A stretch of DNA of 64,000 nt from Vombatus ursinus (GCF_900497805.2 NW_020948983.1:23379568-23443567), one strand, 5' to 3'; shown: positions 12,042 to 23,564, counted from the stretch's first letter. The notes: generated by a model not told the origin, from the letters alone. Numbers and translations are program-made.

Positions 12042-12072
<31 letters not shown>
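12042..12072 (+). repeat. (GT)n microsatellite at intron position +8
   Basis: About 15 GT units begin right after the donor context GTAAGGA of the 980-nt EFL1 exon. In RNA this is a UG repeat, the known binding preference of TDP-43 and CELF-type splicing factors, and every GU is a potential cryptic donor. Effect on splicing is inferred. Confidence 0.95.
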
Positions 12073-12073
<1 letters not shown>

Positions 12074-12339
12074 CATACAGTGTCTCTGTGTTAGCTCTGT
12101 CCTCCAAGAAAGAATCAGGAGGGTGAGGGTGACTTGTCAGGGGAGGGAAGCCAGTCAAGGAGTAAATCAAGCCCAGAGTGACACTGATACATCTCTGGAG
12201 ATGTCTTGTAGGTTACTGGAGATAGACTTCTAGCTCAGGACCAGAGATGCACTTGAGGAAGTCATTGGTATAAAGGTGATGTTTGTATGAGCAAACAAAT
12301 ATGGAACTGGCCATTAAAGAGTCAACTTTTTGTCTAAAG

Positions 12340-12570
12340 AGAATGGGCATCGGATTTAGGCATCAAAAGACCTGGAATCAAATCATGACCTGTACATCTA
12401 TTTAGCTGCATGACCTTAAGCAAGTCATTTAACAAATCTCTCTGAGCCTTAATTTTCCTCATCTGTACAATCACAATTATACCTCAGATGAGATGTTGTG
12501 AGGATCAAATGAGATGATGGATGTAAAGCCTTTTGTAACCATGAAGTTACATAAATGTGAGCTATTGTCA
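12340..12570 (+). mobile_element. MAR1/MIR-type CORE-SINE
   Basis: Sense: 'aagcaagtcatttaacaaat', 'ctcatctgtacaatcac', 'gttgtgaggatcaaatgaga', 'gatgtaaagccttttgtaa', ending in 'ataaatgtgagctattgtca'. Confidence 0.7.
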
Positions 12571-12599
12571 TTAATCTGAATGATTGTATCTTGCAATCA

Positions 12600-12870
12600 G
12601 TCTGACTTCTTACTCTACCACTCAGCTGAAAGGACTCCCCAAGGTTGTCAGTGATTTGCTAAATCCATTGGCTTTTTCTCAGTGCACATGCTTCTTGATT
12701 TCTCTGAAGCCTTTGACACTGTTGACACTACCCTTCCTTCTGGACATTCTCCTCCTTGTTTTTTAGGGATACTTCTGTCCTAGTTCTCGTCCTGCCATTT
12801 TCTCTGAATGCTTTCAAATCTACTTTTCAGAAATTACTTGTCCAACTATATGGAACATTATTTCTCCTTT
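12600..12870 (+). mobile_element. L2 ORF2 fragment
   Basis: Codes, with breaks, for a reverse-transcriptase stretch resembling the L2 'ISLxKAFDTVDH' motif (nucleotides 'ctctgaagcctttgacactg', then 'ttgacac'). Boundaries approximate; it may run on to about 13000. Confidence 0.5.
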
Positions 12871-13273
12871 AGTATTTTAATATCTCCAGACAGGTCTCAT
12901 TTGTTGAGTATTTTTCAGGATGGCATTTTTGCCATTTCCTTCCTTTGTATTTTTATTGAATCAGATACAGAAGTTATCAGATACTTTGCTTTTAGCAGAA
13001 TAATATTCATCTGATATCAGAATAGTTCAAGTCCCCCATCACCACTCTGTTTTGCCGCTGTCCCAGTTTTAGCATCTGTGTTCAGAAGGCACTTCTGACC
13101 AAGTGGTCTGTTGTATAGCAATACTGTTGCATAACAATATTGTACTTCTCTTTATCTCCCCTTTTATTCTCATTCAGAAGGTCTCTACCCTATGTGCATT
13201 CAAGTTTGTGGATTTTAATATGAGTTAAATTCATACACTATTATATTCTTTTGCCTTAAAAATAAATCAGATG

Positions 13274-13418
13274 GGGGCAGCTAGGTGACGCAGTGGATAG
13301 AGCACCAGCCCTGGATTCAGGAGGACCTGAGTTCAAATCCAGACTCAGACACATAACACTTACTAGCTGTGTGACCTTGGGCAAGTCACTTAACCTCATT
13401 GACTAGCGCCCCCCCCCC
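13274..13418 (+). mobile_element. WSINE-type SINE with target-site duplication
   Basis: Near-consensus SINE flanked by a perfect 10-bp duplication aaatcagatg (13264-13273 and 13419-13428). The A-tail is replaced by a C run. Confidence 0.9.
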
Positions 13419-13429
13419 AAATCAGATGT

Positions 13430-14120
13430 TATTTTTGAATAAAATAACCCCTGCTATTATCATATTCCAGGTATGAGTCTACCTTAACAAATCTCAGTGA
13501 TTTCTTTGAAATTGTATTTACTATTTTGTGTTAAAGTTTCAGGTTTAATTTGGTTATTTTATTCAGTTTTAATGGAAGAGGAAAACTGTTGCAGCTCTGT
13601 GGGTTGTCACGGAGACATTAGAAAGCATAGTATTGTTTCTGACCTGTTTTCCTGTTATTTTCAACTAAGAATTACTAGGTACAACTTCCACGATGCTGTT
13701 TCTTTCTTGGTCAAGTAAATTGTCCTATATAGTATCTTATTTCACTGTTTTATCTGAGTGGTTTTCTCTCTTCCTTTAGAATTCAGTTAAAATCTCTTTT
13801 GATTAGATCTTGCCAAATTAATTTTTCCTAGTCCCTTGTCAGGAACCTATTGTTCTGATATCATAGGCCATGAAACTAAATCCTGCTCTTTGACCTCATC
13901 TACATACTCAGCTGTTCATTCCCATATCCTTCTTTTTCTTCTAAAATCATTTGAACTGGAGGAGATGAAAACTTTACCAATTCCCCCAAAATTCTTTAAT
14001 TTCTTACCCAGAATTTCAGAATGTTTTAGGGCTACATTGGAGACCTTTACTTATGTCAATCAGCAGAATTGGGTAGTGAATGGTAGGTTTATTTAATCTT
14101 TCAATTAAGCGTTCTGTTTT
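13430..14120. other. Intron, no recognised element
   Basis: AT-rich; several short open frames without recognisable motifs. Possibly old LINE sequence, but I cannot place it. Confidence 0.35.
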
Positions 14121-14124
14121 TCTG

Positions 14125-14373
14125 AGCCACACCATGATGTAGTGGTTAGAGAGCTGATCTCAGATTCAGTAAGACCCAGGTTATAGTCCTGCCTTTGACT
14201 CATAAACTGGCTCTTTACTTGGTGCAAGTCCCCTAACCTTTTAGTACTCCAGGCACCTTCAGACATTTGCAGAGAAAGTACTGACCTGCATTAGGAGAGG
14301 AAGGTCCTCACCAGGATCTTCCATGAAATCATAAGCTAACAAAAAAAAAAAAAAAAGAAAAAAGAAAGAAACC
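14125..14373 (+). mobile_element. tRNA-derived SINE, same family as 8345, with A-rich tail
   Basis: Contains 'atgatgtagtggttagagag', 'ctgacctgcattaggagagg', 'ggtcctcaccaggatcttcc', then an A-rich run from 14340. Confidence 0.6.
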
Positions 14374-14694
14374 TAATGTTTCTTCTAAACAAGGTCTTAA
14401 AACAGTGATTTATTCTACAGCTGTTAAATTACTTTTTCCTCACTCTTACACAACAGAATTTTCTGAAAATATAAGTATCTCGAAATAATTAAACTACTTC
14501 CTCTGGAGAAATACTCTTAGAAAATGGCTACACTTTTCTGCAGAGCTCATTCAGAATATACTTCCCCCAAAAGGGTTAAAACATGAAATCTTTTACACTT
14601 CTTAATACTATTTGCTCCTGTATTCAGGTAGAATTCCTTTTTAACAAATACAACCGACCATAAAAATGTTCTTAATATATTCAGTTTTGATATA

Positions 14695-15200
14695 AATGGA
14701 CACCTATTGCTACAACTATCAGTCAATCAGTAAATGTTTACCAGTTGTTGGGATACATGGCTTTTCCCCCCTTGAATGCCAAATGTATGCTTGCCAAAAA
14801 AGACTGTTTTATGGAGAACTCACACAGGGCAAGCACTCACATGATGGTCAGAAAGAGCAGTACAAGGATACTCTCAAGGTGTCACATAAGAACTTTGGAA
14901 TTGATTTTATGACATGGGAGACACTGGCAGAGGACCGCCCAGCATGATGTGCCCTCGTCCAAGAAGGTGCTGTGCTCTGTGAGCAAAGCAGAATTGAAGT
15001 AGCTCAAAAGAAATGTGAGATGCGCAAATGTAGAAACATCTCCACTCCAGATGTTCATGTGGACTATTTGTGCCTGACATGTGGTAGAGCCTTCCAAGCC
15101 CCTATTAGTTTGATCAGCCAGTCGGGCACACTGTCATTTGACTCTCTAACATAGTGATGTCATTTTGGTTCTCTTTGAGAATGAAGGACAACAACCAGCT
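14695..15200 (+). mobile_element. RTE-class LINE 3' end
   Basis: The 3' part of an RTE LINE. It ends in the tail tgatgtcattttggttctc then tttgagaatgaaggacaaca, which is nearly the same as the SINE tails at 49720 and 50525. Upstream there is 'gacatgggagacactggcag' and 'ctgacatgtggtagagcctt', the C-terminal RTE region. The frame is broken. Confidence 0.7.
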
Positions 15201-15955
15201 GTAAAACCTTTGCTCAGAATATTACCCAAATATTTTTGCATTTCTTCTAATCTCAACCCTTTGATTTTCAGTGATAAATCTTTTTTTCATGTTTTAATTA
15301 TCAGCTTTCTGCTCCTATGGGAATCACTTTCTCCTGTCCCTCTTCCCAGCAACACTAAAAAAAACAAAAAAAACAAAACCAGGCCACACTCATTTAGCCT
15401 TTTGTAAACTTATTAGGTTTTCAAACAGTCTTACATTCCATTAAAGTACAATTATACTAAAGTAGTGTCTTCCATATTGAGCTTATCTTTTATATGGATA
15501 GGGTCAAGTGGAGACATCTATTCATTCATGGGTTTTTGTTTTTGTTTTTTTTTTAATTTAAGAGAAATGCTTATAACCTTGATTGAAAAACAAGCAAACA
15601 AACACCAAACCCTGCTACTCTAGGCTATGTACAGGGAAATGAAAATATTCCCTTTATGCAGAACTAGAAATTATATTGGTCTTTACTAATATGGAACTTT
15701 ACCTCTATCCCGTTATGCTGGAAGCTTGTTTTAACATGAGTTTTGAAAACCATGTTGTAAATCAGACTCCTAGTTCCTACATTTAAACTAGGGGATTCTG
15801 CATAAAGGTTGAGGTCCACAGATGCAGAACATTACAAGTAATGTCAGAGTTTTTCAATGTGTTGTTCAGTTTTGCTAATTTTTTCTTTTCCTCTTTTTCT
15901 TTGTTTAAAAAAATTATTATAAGGGATAGTTTTCTTGGAAAGGTAAGGTTATAGG
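15201..15955. other. Intron, no recognised element
   Basis: AT-rich with A-rich runs near 15355-15380 and a T run near 15540-15560. No gene or clear repeat. Confidence 0.4.
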
Positions 15956-15959
15956 TGAT

Positions 15960-18180
15960 AGTAAAACAAAGTACAGGATTAATAGGAAATAAGAAAGACA
16001 GAAAAGGCACTAGAATTAAGAGGTGTTAGGAAAGACTTACTGTAGAAGATGAGATTTTAGATTTAAGAAGCCAGTAGGAAGAGATGAGGAGGGAGAGCAT
16101 TCTAGGCATGGGGGACAGCCAGAGAAAGTACCCAGAACCAAGAGATGGTGTCTTGTTCGTGCAACAACAGGGAAGCCAGTGATACTATACCAAGGAGGAT
16201 GTGGCAGAGAGTAAGGTGCAGGAAGACAAGAAAGATAGTAGGGGGCTAGGTTATGAAGGACTTTGGACTCCAAAAAGAGGATTTTACATTTGATTATGGA
16301 AGCAATAGGAGGCCACTGGAATTTAATGAGTTGGGGGTAACACGGTTGTGTACCTGTGGAAAATCACTTTAGTGACTGAGTGGAGGATGGATTGGAATGG
16401 GGAGAGACTTAAGGAGGGCAGACCTACCAACAGGCTGTTGCAGTAATCTGGGTATGAGGTGATGAGAACCTGCATTAGAGGGGTGGCAGTGTTAGAGGAG
16501 AGAAGGGAGCATGTTGCAAAGGTGTAAATGACAGGCCTTGGCAAGAGATTGGATGGAGTTAGGAGGTGGAAGAGAAGAGTTGAAGATGACTCCTGGGTTA
16601 CAGACTTGAGGAACTGGGAGGATGATGTCACCTTCTACAGTAATAGGGAAGATATTATAGGGATGGGGGAGCTTTTAGGAGGAAAGATAATGAATTTCGT
16701 TTTGGATGTATTGAGTTGAAGATATCTGCTGGACATCCAGTTTGATAAGGGGCTAAGGACTTAAGGGAAGAGGACAATGTAGAGTTGAATCAGTTCAGCA
16801 AAGGATCAAGATGGAGAAAAGAAGAAAGAGTGTCTGGTGCAGAGGAAATAGTTTGGGAAAGAATTGAGGGGCCAAGGAATTGGTCACAGTGAGGATAAAG
16901 GGTAGAGTTATGTAAAGGAAAGCAGAGGGAGATGTGGAAAGCCAGGAGAAGGGGATTTCAGAATTCTTAGACTTGGAGGTAGTACATTTGTGGATGATAG
17001 CAAGATCAAAGGTATGACTATCTTTGTGTGGGGGAGAGTTGGTTTGGAGTAATAGGTCATAGGAAGTGAGTAGGTTTAGGAACTGAGTGGTTAGGATTTT
17101 AAGGAAAGTAGAGATAAAAATTAGTTAAGATAGGGCCCAGTGTGAAAGACCTTGTTAGAAAGAGTAATTGGACTTCACAGGGAAGAAGGATCCATAGGCA
17201 GTTCTTGATTGAATAATATGACGAAATGGTGTTTTATGAAATAATTCTGTCAGTAGTAAAGAATAGATTGAAACTAGGAGAAGCTAGAAGTTGGAATGCT
17301 GGTTAAACCAGAAACAATGAGGGCAGCCTGAATTAGGATAGTTTCAGGAAGAGTGGAAAGAGAGGAGCAACGGACCTGGGAAAAGTCAAAGGTGATTTCA
17401 TGATTTCTCCCCTGAGTTATTAAGAGGGCAGTGTTAGTATTGACAGGAATTGGAAATTTGAAAGGTGAAACTAGATTAATAGAGAAGATAACTAAATTTT
17501 GGGCATATTAATTGTAAAGTAAAGGTAGGATATGTGAAAATGTCTTGGTAATAGAAGGGATTGGAGATCAGATCAGAACTGGGCATAGAAATATGGAAGA
17601 CATACAAATAGTAATTCAATACACAATAATTAGGCTAGTTAAAGCTTAAAGTGTATCAGAGAGAACACAGACTGAGTCTTAGTTAAAGCCTACAGTTAAA
17701 GGTTAGGCAAAGAGAAAAAGGAAGCATCAGAAATCTTTCAGAAGGGTAAAAGGAAAACAGGGTTGGTGTGGTTGGTGACCAAGAAGACAAGAGAGGAGAA
17801 AGTTTCAAGAAGGGAGGCTGTGGTCAACAGTTTTAACTGCCACAAAGAAGTCAAGTAGAATTAGGACCTAGAAAAAAACTGTATGAGGTCAAATTAGCCT
17901 ACTTGGCAAAAAGGGAGTCAGTAAACTTCAAAAGAGCATTTTCAGTAGTGTGGGGAATGGAAAATAGATTTCAGGGTAATGAAGAAGGAATAAATAAACA
18001 TCCTGGATAGGTCATTCCTTTGATAAGTTTTTTGGGTGGGGGAAACTGGAAGGGGTAAAATGGGATCAAAAGAAATAATTTCTAAGGTAGGGAATATTGC
18101 CTGAATATATTTGAAAAGTAGGAAAAAGGTATTAGAGCTAGAAAAAATGGAAAATGTTGAGATTAGTGATAAGCGATAGC
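15960..18180 (-). mobile_element. Long L2 LINE copy (about 2.2 kb)
   Basis: The minus strand carries ORF2 remnants: 'LITSYPDYCNSLLVGLPSLS' matches the L2 reverse transcriptase 'ITSxLDYCNSLL' motif, and 'LHNLAPYYLSCLP' with 'FPVVARTRHHLL' match its C-terminal part. Plus-strand text such as 'aggaggccactggaatttaa' and 'gttgcagtaatctgggtatg' recurs in the copy at 39265-41960. Broken; antisense to EFL1. Confidence 0.75.
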
Positions 18181-18994
18181 AAGGTTCTTGAGGAATCATC
18201 CACTCTTAACCTGTCACTATCCTGTTTGTGAATTATTTCTCTCTCCTTTATTTCTCTTAATCCTTTCTACTATTTCCTGTTTAGTAATTTTGTTAACATC
18301 ACCACCAGGGGGCAGGAAGGGTCAGGAAGAGGAACTGAGGCTAGCCCATTTTATTCTTTGTTGCCAAGTCTCATAAAAAGTTATATAGAGAAGGTGACCA
18401 AAATTGAAGTATTGGCCAAAATTAGTCTTAAGAATTGTGTATGAATTTCATTTATCCCTACTCTTTACTATGGATAATCATCATCCTTCTAGGATAAAAA
18501 TATACTTTCTACATAAATACTCATGTATGTGAAGATACTGCTTCCCAAGTATATGAAATAATGGTAATGAATAGGAAAAGCTTTGGCCAAAAAAACTTGT
18601 TTGATTTCTATGTGACAAGAATTGTTAGAGGACATGAAATAACTTAAGCAAAGTGTCAGTTTTCCAGGGCTAATATTCTCTCATTCTCATACTTTTTAGA
18701 AGAGTGGGTTAAAGAAAAGTATATAAATAAATGTGTCCCCTTTTCTTTGACTTAGAAAGGTTGGTACACCAGATGACTCCAGTAACTAGAACCATGTGGT
18801 CAATATCCCAGGACTGTATTATAGGCAAGTTAATGTTACGAAGGCCTTTCAGAAGACACAGGCCATAAAAGATGATATTTGACAAAGCCACACATTAGGT
18901 CAGATCGTTATAGTGGACATTCTTAATTATGTGGTTTTTGTGGCTAAAAAGTTGTGACAAACTCAGCCAGTTAATAAGACTTATGATTTTGCAG
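18181..18994. other. Intron, repeat-poor
   Basis: No repeat recognised before exon 18995-19179. Confidence 0.45.
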
Positions 18995-19179
18995 GTCGGG
19001 TCTATGCTGTGTTGTCAAAGAGAGAAGGTCGAGTATTGCAGGAAGAGATGAAAGAAGGAACGGACATGTTCATTATCAAAGCTGTGCTTCCAGTAGCTGA
19101 AAGCTTCGGATTTGCTGATGAAATAAGGAAGAGGACAAGTGGTCTTGCCAGCCCACAGTTGGTGTTCAGCCATTGGGAG
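18995..19179 (+). CDS. EFL1: EFL1 coding exon (domain V)
   Basis: A 185-nt exon, acceptor gattttgcag, donor GAG|GTAAAA at 19180, leaving in phase 0. It encodes [20 protein letters not shown], then [20 protein letters not shown] and [21 protein letters not shown]. This is the EF-G C-terminal (domain V) fold. [20 protein letters not shown] is a near-invariant EF-2/EFL1 motif, and [15 protein letters not shown] is the usual end of this domain. The match to human EFL1 is essentially complete. It is followed by the longest intron of the window, about 34.9 kb. Confidence 0.97.
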
Positions 19180-19481
19180 GTAAAAACAGAACAGTTTAAT
19201 ATTTATTCTTTCTCTTTGGGGGCTGGGCTTCCTATAGAGGTGCCATATGAGGGGGAAGGAAGATATTGCTGAGATCAAATGGGCTTGTTTTCTAATAAGC
19301 CAAATGGCAATATGTTTTGGTCACATAGAACTTCCTGCTATGTACCATATTTCATTTTAGCTTATTAACAATTGCTGCACATGGTCATTGACACTACAAG
19401 TTGACATTTCTGTATAAGTTCTGTATTGTTACCCCTTTACTTTTTCAGGTTATACTACATGCTATTATTATTAGAAATAAG

Positions 19482-19647
19482 CTTTTTTTTTTGCCTTTTT
19501 TTGGGGGGGGGGGCTAGGCATTGGGGTTAAGTGACTTGCCCAGGGTCACACAGCTAGTAAGTATTATGTGTTTGAGGCCAGATTTGAACCCAGGTCCTCC
19601 TGAATCCAGGGCCAGTGCTCTAACCATTGTGCCACCTACCTGTCCCG
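19482..19647 (-). mobile_element. WSINE-type SINE with target-site duplication
   Basis: Antisense SINE: poly-T/G run, 'gttaagtgacttgcccaggg', 'tttgaacccaggtcctcctg', 'tgccacctacctgtccc'. Flanked by tagaaataag on both sides (19472-19481 and 19648-19657). Confidence 0.88.
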
Positions 19648-20077
19648 TAGAAATAAGTTTTTTAAAAATCAAATTAAAATTTTCAAACTACGGAAGAATT
19701 TCTTTCTTTTTCACTGGAGGTGATTTTTAGATTTAGATGTGTAGTTTGATGAAAGGGTTGGGTGATTTCTGGGAATCAACTATATTTTTTTTTTTATTGA
19801 ATTTGGTTTCAAAGAACTTCTTGAAAAGAGGGCATTTTTAGCATTTCACTAATAAATGAAAAAGTTTTTAACAGGTAATGTGTCTGGGAAGGGATAGCTG
19901 AAAGAAATAGAGTGGACTCCATGCCCTGTTCTTTTCCATCCTGTTGAGCTGGTAACTGATTTTCCAGCACAAAATGATCTTGGATTTTTAGCTCTTTGTT
20001 CTTAGAATGTAACATAATCAAAGGACTCTTAAGGGCAAAGGCAGGCAACAAAAATTATTGTACTTGTAATTAGCAAG
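19648..20077. other. Intron, no recognised element
   Basis: No gene or repeat recognised. Confidence 0.4.
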
Positions 20078-20332
20078 CCTCTTTTTTTTTCTGCACCATA
20101 AGAAAGGAGTAACTCTTAGTAAATGAGTGCTAGAAAAAAGATGGCTTCTTTTTTTTTAAATTTATTTATTTTTAGTTTTCAACATTCATTTCTTCAAGAT
20201 TTTGAGTTCCAAATTTTCTCCATATCTTTTCCCTCCCTCCACCCCAAGATGGCATGCATTCTGTATACCCCTTCCCCTAATCTGCCCTCTCTTCTATCTC
20301 TTCCCCCTTTCTCTTATCCCCTACCCCTTTAG
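20078..20332 (-). repeat. Duplicated block: HAL1 tail plus its 3' flank (copy 1)
   Basis: Matches 21426-21659 closely. Both copies read cctc-poly(T), then ctgcaccataagaaaggag, 'taactcttagtaaatgagtg', 'ctagaaaaaagatgg', then the HAL1 3' end 'agttttcaacattcattt'. Copy 1 has an extra A/T-rich tail of about 18 nt between flank and HAL1 end, and leaves homology near 20332. Confidence 0.85.
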
Positions 20333-20775
20333 TGTTGAAGAAAAGGGGGGAAACGTTTTGGACATTTTTTTTCTTAATTTTTTTAAATCCAGGAGCAAAA
20401 AAGAAAAATGAAACATCTTTCCAAAAGGAATGTTAATGATTCCATTTTAATAATTTTCATTATATTATCAGTAAAGATCACAAATTCCTAATCCATATTC
20501 AACTACCTCATTGTAGAGGTGATTCTAGGCTCTCTAAGGCCATGCAAGTTATACCATGCTGGAAAGGCTTCAACAGCTATGGTCCGTGGATCTGCCTAGG
20601 TACAAGTGAAGAGGCTCATTACAGTAGGTTGGCCATTCCAAATGAAATTTTTGGTCTTGACAATGCATGAAATAAATAAACAAAAAATACAAAATGGTAC
20701 CCATTCTTGAGTGGCCATCTTCCAGTTCAGCAGTGGTGGTGATGGGGACAGAGGATTATTTATACTGGAAAAGAA
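20333..20775. other. Intron, no recognised element
   Basis: No gene. The end of this stretch may be old L1 leading into the next fragment. Confidence 0.4.
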
Positions 20776-21140
20776 AACAAAAGACAAAAATGGCAAGTGT
20801 TAGGATATGAGAAGACAGAGACACTCATGCATTGTTAGTGGAGCTGTAAATTGGTCCAATCATTCTGTAAGGCAGTTTGGAATTACGCTTTTAAAAAAGC
20901 ATTATTCCATACAAAACCTTTTCCTGCTTAATGTCACTACTAGGCATATGCTTATATTCCAAGGAGGTCAGAGAAAGAGGAAAAGGTTGGTATAAATGTA
21001 TATAAATATTTATAACAGCACTTTTCTGCAATAGCAAAATACTTGAGGAAAAAAAAGTGGGTGCCTATTAATTGATGAATGATTGAATAAATTATGGCAT
21101 ATGAATGTATTATTGTATCATAAGTAAAGTTCAATAAAAA
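20776..21140 (+). mobile_element. L1 3' fragment
   Basis: Contains 'catgcattgttagtggagct', 'gtaaattggtccaatcattc', 'tgcctattaattgatgaatg', 'atggcatatgaatgtat', all typical of marsupial L1 3' ends; compare the better copy at 60242. Confidence 0.7.
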
Positions 21141-21425
21141 GAATTCAGATAAACTTGGGAAAACTTGTATTAGCGAAGGTACAGCAAAATAAGTAGATAT
21201 ATTGGCTTTCAGAAAATAGACTATAAATTTGTAGGTAGCTAGGAGTAAATCCAGCTGCTAAGAAAAAATATCACATGCTAATTTTCAGCAAGTCAAAGCT
21301 GTTTTGGGAGACTTGATGCACCTTATTGTTTAAAGAGGAAAGTAGAAAATTACTATCTTGTGATTGGAAAGAGACAGTCACTGGCTGCAGCTGATATAAA
21401 TATATGCTTATGCTAGTATAGTTGC

Positions 21426-21501
21426 CCTCTTTTTTTTTTCTGCACCATAAGAAAGGAGTAACTCTTAGTAAATGAGTGCTAGAAAAAAGATGGTTTCTTT
21501 T
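21426..21501. repeat. 3' flank of HAL1 (copy 2 of duplicated block)
   Basis: The native flank next to the HAL1 insertion; includes the left 16-bp target-site duplication at 21486-21501. Its counterpart is in 20078-20150. Confidence 0.8.
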
Positions 21502-22308
21502 AGTTTTCAACATTCATTTCCTCAAGATTTTGAGTTCCAAATTTTCTCCCCATCTCTTCCCTCCCTCCACCCCAAGATGGCATGCATTCTGTATGCCCCT
21601 TCCGCTAATCTGCCCTCTCTTCTATCTCTCCCCGCCTTCTCTTATCCCCTACCCCTTTTATTTTCCTGTAGGGCAGGATATATGTCAATACCCCATTTCC
21701 TGTATTTCTTATTTCCCAGTTGCATGTGAAAACAATTTTTTTTTTAACATATGTTTTTAAAACTTTGGGTTACAAATTTTCTCCCTTCCTCCCTCCCCAC
21801 CCACCCTCATTGAGAAGGCAAGCAACTCAATAGAGGTTACGCATATGTAGTCATAAACACTTCCATAGTAGTCATGTTGTGAAAAGCTAAGTGTATTTCC
21901 CTTCATCCTATCCCATCCCCCATTTATTCTTTTTTCTCTTTTTACCTGTCCCTTCTCAGAGGTGTTTGCTTCTGATTGTCCCCTCCCCCAATCTGCCTTC
22001 CCCTCTATCATCCCCCTGGTCTCTTGTCCCCTTCCCCCCTTATTTTCCTGCAGAGTAAGATAGATTTCCATACCCAATTGTGTATGTTATTCCCTCCTTA
22101 AGCCAGATCCTGTGAGAATAAGATTCACTCATTCCCCCTCACCTTCCCCCATTTCCGCTCCACTGTAAAAGCCTTTTCTTGTTTGTTTCATGTGAGATAA
22201 TTTACCACATTCTACCTCTCCCTTTCTCCTTCTCCCAGTATAATCCCCTCTCACCCCTTAATTTTATTTTCCAGATATCACCCCTTCATCTTTAACTCAC
22301 CCTGTGCC

Positions 22309-22354
<46 letters not shown>
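22309..22354. repeat. (ATCT)n microsatellite inside HAL1
   Basis: About eleven perfect tetranucleotide units. Long and uninterrupted, so probably polymorphic. Confidence 0.95.
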
Positions 22355-22486
22355 ACATACAAATAATTTTTTCCCTCCCACTACCCTAATACTGACAAAG
22401 GACTCATGAGTTACAAATATCCTCTTTCCGTGCAGGAATGTAAACAGTTCAACCTTAATAAGTCTCTTATGATTTCTCATTCCTGT

Positions 22487-23564
22487 TTACCTCTTCCATG
22501 TTTCACTTGAGTCTTGTATTTGAAAGTCAAATTTTCTATTCAACTCTGGTCTTTTCATCAAGACTGCTTGAAAGTCCCCTATTTCACTGAATGACCATTT
22601 TTTCCCCCTAAAGTATTATGCTCAGTTTTGCTGGGTAGGTGATTCTTGGTTGTAATCCTGTCTCCTTTGCCCTCTGGAATATTATATTCCATGCCCTCCA
22701 GTCCCTTAATGTAGAAGCTGCCAAATCTTGTGTTATACTGATTGTGTTTCCACAATACTCGAATTGTTTCTTTCTGGCTGCTTGTAATATTTTCTCCTTG
22801 ACCTGGGAACTCTGGAATTTGACTACAATATTCCTAGGAGTTTTCCTTTAGGAATCTCAGGTGGATTTTTTCAATTTCTATTTTGCCCTCTGGTTCTAAA
22901 ATATCAGGGCAGTTTTCCTTGATAATTTCCTGAAAGGTGATGTCGAGGCTCTTTTTTTGATCATGACTTTCAGATAGTCTAGTAATTTTTAAATTTTCTC
23001 TCCTGGATCTATTTTCCAGGTCAGTTGTTTTTCCAATGAGATATTTCACATTCTCTTCTATTTTTTCATTCTTTTGGGTATGTTTTACAGTGTCTTGATT
23101 TCTCATAAAGTCACTAGCTTCCAATTGCTCCATTCTGATTTTTAAGAAAGTATTTCTTCAGTAAGCTTTTGGACTTCCTTTTCTGTTTGGCCAATTTTGC
23201 TGTTTAGGGCATTCTTCTCCTCATTGGCTCTTTGGACCTCTTTTGCCATTTGGGTTAGGCTATTTTTTAAGGTGTTATTTTTTTCAGTATTGTTTTGGGT
23301 CTTCTTTAGCAAGCTGTTGACTTGTTTTTCATGATTTTCTTGCATCACTCTCAGTTTTTCCTGTACTTCTCTTACTTGCTTCTCAAAATCCTTTTTGAGC
23401 TCTTCCGTGGTCTGGGACCAATTCATATTTTTCTTGGAGGCTTTGGATGTAGGAGCTTTGACTTTGTTGTCTTCTTCCGGTTGTATGTTTTGATCTTCTT
23501 TGTCACCAAAGTAAGATTCTATAGTCTGATTCTTTTTGCGCTGCTTGTTCATGATCCCAGCCAA
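22487..23564 (-). pseudogene. HAL1/L1 ORF1 remnant
   Basis: N-terminal part 23564-23142 reads MAGIMNKQRKKNQTIESYFG, followed by a long heptad-rich coiled coil (NEEKNALNSKIGQTEKEVQK). The second part, 23133-22834, contains LENRSRRENLKITRL, the start of the L1 ORF1p RNA-recognition region, and FQEIIKENCPDILEP. The C-terminal domain continues in another frame (ITQDLAASTLRDWRAWNIIF and LMKRPELNRKFDFQIQDSSE) to a stop at 22487-22489. There are at least two frame changes and one in-frame stop, so it is not functional. ORF1p is an RNA-binding trimer of L1 particles. Confidence 0.8.

Noticed and set aside
12035-12126. Extension of the large EFL1 open frame past 12034 through the GT repeat
   Set aside because: The donor GTAAGG at 12035 joins in phase with 18995, and the extension reads only repeated Val-Cys. 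It is intron unless transcript data show otherwise.
22309-22354. Short regular repeats as a CRISPR-like array
   Set aside because: It is a plain ATCT microsatellite in a vertebrate LINE; no spacers.
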